Positions 60,832 to 64,000 of a stretch of DNA of 64,000 nt are shown piece by piece. The translations under genes were made by a program, and so were the position numbers. Location of the stretch: NCBI RefSeq assembly GCF_024181725.1, contig NZ_CP028908.1, forward strand, positions 5,445,501 to 5,509,500, in the 5' to 3' direction. This DNA is from Bradyrhizobium sp. WD16. GTDB lineage: Bacteria; Pseudomonadota; Alphaproteobacteria; Rhizobiales; Xanthobacteraceae. Position 1 is the stretch's first letter, and each line of letters begins with the position of its first letter. The notes below the pieces were generated by a model that worked only from the letters and a program-made list of their open reading frames with translations, did not search any database and was not told where the DNA came from.

Positions 60832-61947
60832 ATGTCGATTCGAACACCCGTGTTGGGCCTTCTGGGAGCGGCTGTCGTGAGCGCGACAGCAGCCGCGGCG
60901 GAACTGAGCGGCGTGACGCTGAAGGACGATGCGATCGTCGTGTTGCTGAGCGGCGATATCGCGGAAGGCGACGCCGACGCGGCCGAAGCGCTGATCAGGG
61001 CGGTCAACGACCGCGGCCGCCTGATCTCCGCGGTGCGGCTGGATTCGCCGGGCGGAAGCCTCGCGGAGGCGGTCAAGCTCACGGAGCTGATCCGACGGGC
61101 AAAGCTGCCGACGATCGTTGCCGCCGGTGCGCGATGCGCGTCGGCCTGCTTCATCGTGTTCGCGGCCGGAATCGATAAATTCGCGAGCTATGACGCCGCG
61201 ATCGGCGTCCATGGCGTATCCGACAAGTTCGGCCACGAGACCGCGCGGACCGAGGCGGCGACGATCTCCATGGCCCGGATCGCAAGCACGTTCGGGGTGC
61301 CGCCGCGCATCATCGGACAGATGATCGCCACGCCGGCGCGGGATATCGCCTGGCTCACGCCCGATGACCTGCGCGCCATGGGCGCAATCATGACCGGACG
61401 GCAGGTGCGTTCCGCTCCGCCGATGCTGACCGACGACCCGCAGCTCGCCGCACTGGATCTTCAGCCTCCCGAAGCGACGGCTCTGCCGTCGGTGCAGGCT
61501 GACCGCCGCGACGCCGACGCCACCGCGGCGGCCGGCCGCGGCGACTATTCAGATGCGATCCGCCTCTGGCGGCAAACCGCCGATGCGGGTGACGGCATGT
61601 CGCAATACAACCTCGCCCGAATGTACGCGGCCGGTCATGGCGTGACACGGGATCTCGCCAAGGCCGCCACCTGGTATCACCGCGCAGCCGAGCGCGGCAT
61701 CGCGCACGCCCGGCTGAGCCTCGGCATCGCCTACGCCCTCGGCCGCGGCGTCCCCCCGGATCTGCTTCAGGCATATAGATGGCTCGACCTGGCGGCCTCA
61801 GCTTACACCGCCGACCAGGATCGTCGCCGCGCTCTCAAAGCCCGTGATCTCGTCGCGGTGAAGATGACGTTGCCCCAGATCGACGAGGCGCAACGTCTTG
61901 CGCGCGAATGGAACGGGCAACGCGGCGCGGATCACCGCAAGCGGTAG
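60832..61947 (+). CDS. Periplasmic ClpP-like serine protease fused to Sel1 repeats
   Basis: 371 residues. Signal peptide MSIRTPVLGLLGAAVVSATAAAAE. A ClpP/crotonase-type domain (about 30-195) has the oxyanion loop DSPGGSLAEAV and the nucleophile Ser104 in GARCASACFIVFAAG, with His in GVHGVSDKFG. Two to three Sel1-like repeats follow (about 240-340): MSQYNLARMYAAGHGVTRDLAKAATWYHRAAERG. Sel1 repeats bind partners. The ATG at 60832 is preceded by a purine-rich stretch. A GTG at 60793 overlapping the gspD stop is an alternative start. It may process envelope or secretion proteins, but its substrate is unknown. Confidence 0.82.
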   Translation: MSIRTPVLGLLGAAVVSATAAAAELSGVTLKDDAIVVLLSGDIAEGDADAAEALIRAVNDRGRLISAVRLDSPGGSLAEAVKLTELIRRAKLPTIVAAGARCASACFIVFAAGIDKFASYDAAIGVHGVSDKFGHETARTEAATISMARIASTFGVPPRIIGQMIATPARDIAWLTPDDLRAMGAIMTGRQVRSAPPMLTDDPQLAALDLQPPEATALPSVQADRRDADATAAAGRGDYSDAIRLWRQTADAGDGMSQYNLARMYAAGHGVTRDLAKAATWYHRAAERGIAHARLSLGIAYALGRGVPPDLLQAYRWLDLAASAYTADQDRRRALKARDLVAVKMTLPQIDEAQRLAREWNGQRGADHRKR

Positions 61948-61999
61948 TCACGGATGGTGATTTGGCTCGCGCCGCCGCGAACCCGATGCCTGCCCCCAT

Positions 62000-62428
62000 T
62001 CATCGACGCCCAAGCGGTAACGTATACACCGGTGCCGACGGGCGATACGGGTAGACCGAAATGCCGAAATTGCGGCCATATTGCTGTTGGACGCCCGGCA
62101 CGTTCACGACACCAATCTTGAGATCGGAGGATTTGGCATCGATCGGCGGGGTGTTGGTGACAGGAGGGTTCACGCGATCGACCTCCCGCTTCAGCTTCTC
62201 GTTGAGGCAGCGGAACGAACGCTCGCTCGCCCCACTGACACAGCGTTCCTGCGTCCCGGCGGCGGCGTTCCGCGAAGCGCTCGGTCCCTGTTGCACGGCA
62301 GGCCCCGCCGTCAGGGGGGGCGGCGGAGGCGAGCCAACAATAATTTCGGGTAAGGCGGTTCGCTCTTCCGCGCTTACCGGCACCGCAGCCAGCATCGCAA
62401 TTGTCATCGCAACGATGTGCGCTTTCAT
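62000..62428 (-). CDS. Small secreted Pro-rich protein of unknown function
   Basis: 142 residues. A clear signal peptide (MKAHIVAMTIAMLAAVPVSAEE) is followed by a Pro-rich linker with PPPPPL, two cysteines in ERCVSGASERSFRCLNEKLKREVDRVNPP and a Tyr/Pro-rich end. GAGGAG precedes the ATG. The Cys-x(13)-Cys helix plus DRVNPP resembles other uncharacterised rhizobial exported proteins. No function is assigned. It is convergent with the ClpP-Sel1 gene. Confidence 0.75.
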   Translation of the reverse strand: MKAHIVAMTIAMLAAVPVSAEERTALPEIIVGSPPPPPLTAGPAVQQGPSASRNAAAGTQERCVSGASERSFRCLNEKLKREVDRVNPPVTNTPPIDAKSSDLKIGVVNVPGVQQQYGRNFGISVYPYRPSAPVYTLPLGRR

Positions 62429-62587
62429 CGGCAGCTCCTCGCCAGTCAGATTTCATAGCGTCATCACCGCTCGTCCCACCGGGATCCGCGTTGCAGTCAA
62501 CCGACGTAATGCCGTGCGGCAAGTGGCATTTGTGCTGAAGGCACTGCGATGAAACATGGTCACCGGCGGCGGCAAGATCAATACGGC

Positions 62588-63409
62588 CTAACGCCCTCCT
62601 CGAGCCAGGACCACGATCGCGCTGAGCCGCGTATTGAGGGCGGCGAGATCGACCCTTCCGATCTGCGAACCACCGAGGCCCCGGCACTTGCGGGCACATC
62701 CACTGCCGCCGCGGCCCGGTTCACCGAATGTCGCAACCGGAACAATGCCCGTGACCCGAAAGCCGCGGGCGGCGAGCCTGGATCGCACAGCGAGACAGTA
62801 ATTGACCGAGAGGTAGGAGAACCTGGTTTCTCCATGACCAGCGCGGTATTTCATGACCGCCGTGCAGAGATCGCCGCCGGCAAGACGCCATGCCTGCGCG
62901 AGATAGGTCACGCCATAGCGAATATTGGTCTCCGGCACAGCGAGGTCAGCAAGCGAGCCGGTGAACCCGAGCATCCGCGCTGTGGACGGCAGGACCTGCA
63001 TCAGCCCGATCTCGCCGACGCCGCCGATCACGCCGGGATTATAGCCACTTTCCACCCCCATCACCGCTTCCGCGATCTCCGCAGCAAGCCCCGACCCCGC
63101 GACCTGTTTTTCAATCAGCGCGCGATAGCGTGCGCGCTCGTCAAGTCGGCGCGGCGCAGGCCCGTCATCCATTACCGGGCTTTCGCCACTCTTGGCCGGA
63201 TCGGACGCGGTCTTTGGCGTCGCGTTGCCGGCTTGCGGCGGCGGTTCGACCGCCGCAACGCGCGTATCGAACGAGGCGGACGGCGCCGCCCCTTCAGCAA
63301 AGGCAATCTCCGACGCAAGGACGACGCTGGCAAGCAGAGCCCATGCCGCCGGCCGCCCGATCCCCGCGCGTGGTCGGCACAGATGCAAGCGACCTACAGC
63401 CGTCGGCAT
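62588..63409 (-). CDS. Lytic transglycosylase (SLT domain)
   Basis: 273 residues. An N-terminal hydrophobic signal (about 20-38) and a disordered linker precede an SLT/lysozyme-like domain (about 90-200) with catalytic Glu in AEAVMGVESGYNPG, then GEIGLMQVLPSTARMLG, NIRYGVTYLAQAWRLAGGD and AVMKYRAGHGE. It cleaves peptidoglycan in the periplasm and could open the wall for the secretion machine encoded nearby. The start follows directly after the stop of the TonB-like gene (one base between), so the two form an operon. Confidence 0.88.
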   Translation of the reverse strand: MPTAVGRLHLCRPRAGIGRPAAWALLASVVLASEIAFAEGAAPSASFDTRVAAVEPPPQAGNATPKTASDPAKSGESPVMDDGPAPRRLDERARYRALIEKQVAGSGLAAEIAEAVMGVESGYNPGVIGGVGEIGLMQVLPSTARMLGFTGSLADLAVPETNIRYGVTYLAQAWRLAGGDLCTAVMKYRAGHGETRFSYLSVNYCLAVRSRLAARGFRVTGIVPVATFGEPGRGGSGCARKCRGLGGSQIGRVDLAALNTRLSAIVVLARGGR

Positions 63410-63410
63410 G

Positions 63411-63911
63411 TCATTTCCCCTGCGCCGGCTGAACGTCCGAACGGAGGGTCAGCCGCAGATGCAGCGGCTGCAACATGTCGGATGGCGGTGCGCCGACATT
63501 GTCGCGTGTGAACAACGCGCGCAAATCGACGGCTGCAGCCTGATCGAGTCCATTGAATTCGAGGCGCTCGACGCTGCCGTCAGGCAGGATCCAGGTTCGC
63601 ACGGTCACCGCAACCGGTGTGGCGCTTCCGGCCTCGCCGCGCTTTTCGACTTGATCGTGGAACCGCCGCGCGGCGGCGTCATCGGCCGCGAGCCGCTGCT
63701 GAAACCGGCTCTGCAATTGCCTGGCGAACGCCTGCCACGCCGCAGGCGCAGACACCGCAGAGCGGTAGCTCCGTTGTTGCGCAGCGGCGGACGTCGTCCC
63801 GGTCGCAGCACCGACGCCGCCCAGTAGCCCGACGACGGCGCCGAGCCGTCGAAACAGCGCTCTCCACCGTCCGACACGGCTTGGCTTGGTTGTGACGTTG
63901 TCGACGTTCAT
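63411..63911 (-). CDS. TonB/TolA C-terminal-like periplasmic protein
   Basis: 166 residues. Basic N-terminus, a weak hydrophobic segment (about 22-45), then a C-terminal domain AWQAFARQLQSRFQQRL ... VAVTVRTWILPDGSVERLEFNGLD, with a beta-strand layout like TonB/TolA C-termini. There is no Pro-Lys spacer, which a full TonB would have, so the assignment is tentative. It precedes the transglycosylase gene in a minus-strand operon that enters from the right edge, where ExbB/ExbD-type genes might be expected. Confidence 0.6.
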   Translation of the reverse strand: MNVDNVTTKPSRVGRWRALFRRLGAVVGLLGGVGAATGTTSAAAQQRSYRSAVSAPAAWQAFARQLQSRFQQRLAADDAAARRFHDQVEKRGEAGSATPVAVTVRTWILPDGSVERLEFNGLDQAAAVDLRALFTRDNVGAPPSDMLQPLHLRLTLRSDVQPAQGK

Positions 63912-63962
63912 CGTCGCGTGCGCTCCGGCAGGACGTCCTACGATCCACTTTCTTCCCGAGAG

Positions 63963-64000
63963 TTATTGAATGGTGGCGGGGGCTCCGGCGTCGACGGCGC
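63963..64000 (-). CDS. 3' end of a minus-strand gene (partial)
   Basis: A minus-strand frame enters from the right edge and ends at the TAA at 63963-63965 with residues AVDAGAPATIQ. It would be the gene upstream of the TonB-like gene, 51 bases away. It is too short to identify. Confidence 0.3.
   Translation of the reverse strand, partial: AVDAGAPATIQ

Overview
The window is GC-rich alphaproteobacterial DNA. The MoaA, Mrp/ApbC, TRAP-transporter and DusA proteins, a CtrA-type site and the CTAG-bounded hairpin repeats point to Hyphomicrobiales, most likely the Bradyrhizobium/Rhodopseudomonas group (Nitrobacteraceae). This assignment is inferred from protein character, not from a database search. 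No rRNA, tRNA or CRISPR array was seen.

Layout. 1-11.7 kb is chromosomal background: the tail of phosphoglycolate phosphatase, a lipoprotein, moaA, an array of four different CTAG-bounded hairpins (2245-2575), a TRAP transporter (dctQM with a convergent dctP), apbC/mrp, a beta-hydroxyacid dehydrogenase, and a sensor-kinase/aspartic-protease pair behind a CtrA-type box. 11.7-21.5 kb is dusA with an 8.7-kb genomic island inserted in its 5' end. A 17-bp direct repeat bounds the island and the displaced native dusA start survives at 21382-21453. The cargo is a GntR regulator and an amino-acid uptake and breakdown operon: HAD hydrolase, periplasmic binding protein, two permeases, ATPase, PLP dehydratase, aminotransferase and RidA. 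21.8-23.3 kb holds a small secreted protein and UDP-glucuronate decarboxylase.

23.3-64 kb looks like one large secretion locus. It has a type II secretion operon (gspE-F-H-I-J-K-L-M), a divergent bare prepilin peptidase, a FecI-like ECF sigma factor, two TPR glycosyltransferases (one GT9-like, one SPINDLY/GT41), two secreted PstS/DING-like proteins, a second hairpin array, a 4222-residue filamentous-haemagglutinin-like protein, a GspC/GspN-like protein, an alkaline-phosphatase-superfamily protein, the secretin gspD, a periplasmic ClpP-Sel1 protein, a lytic transglycosylase and a TonB-like protein. The four predicted exported-protein genes share a short element about 195-209 bases before their start codons.

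This gene set (ECF sigma, T2SS, DING-like protein, phosphatase, FHA-like adhesin, TonB-like protein) parallels the Pseudomonas aeruginosa VreI/PUMA3-Hxc-Pdt region, but with glycosyltransferases added and without a visible TpsB, anti-sigma factor, receptor or GspG. The parallel is my inference and is the main candidate for an undescribed system here. The second is the family of modular CTAG hairpins, found in two arrays with different module order.
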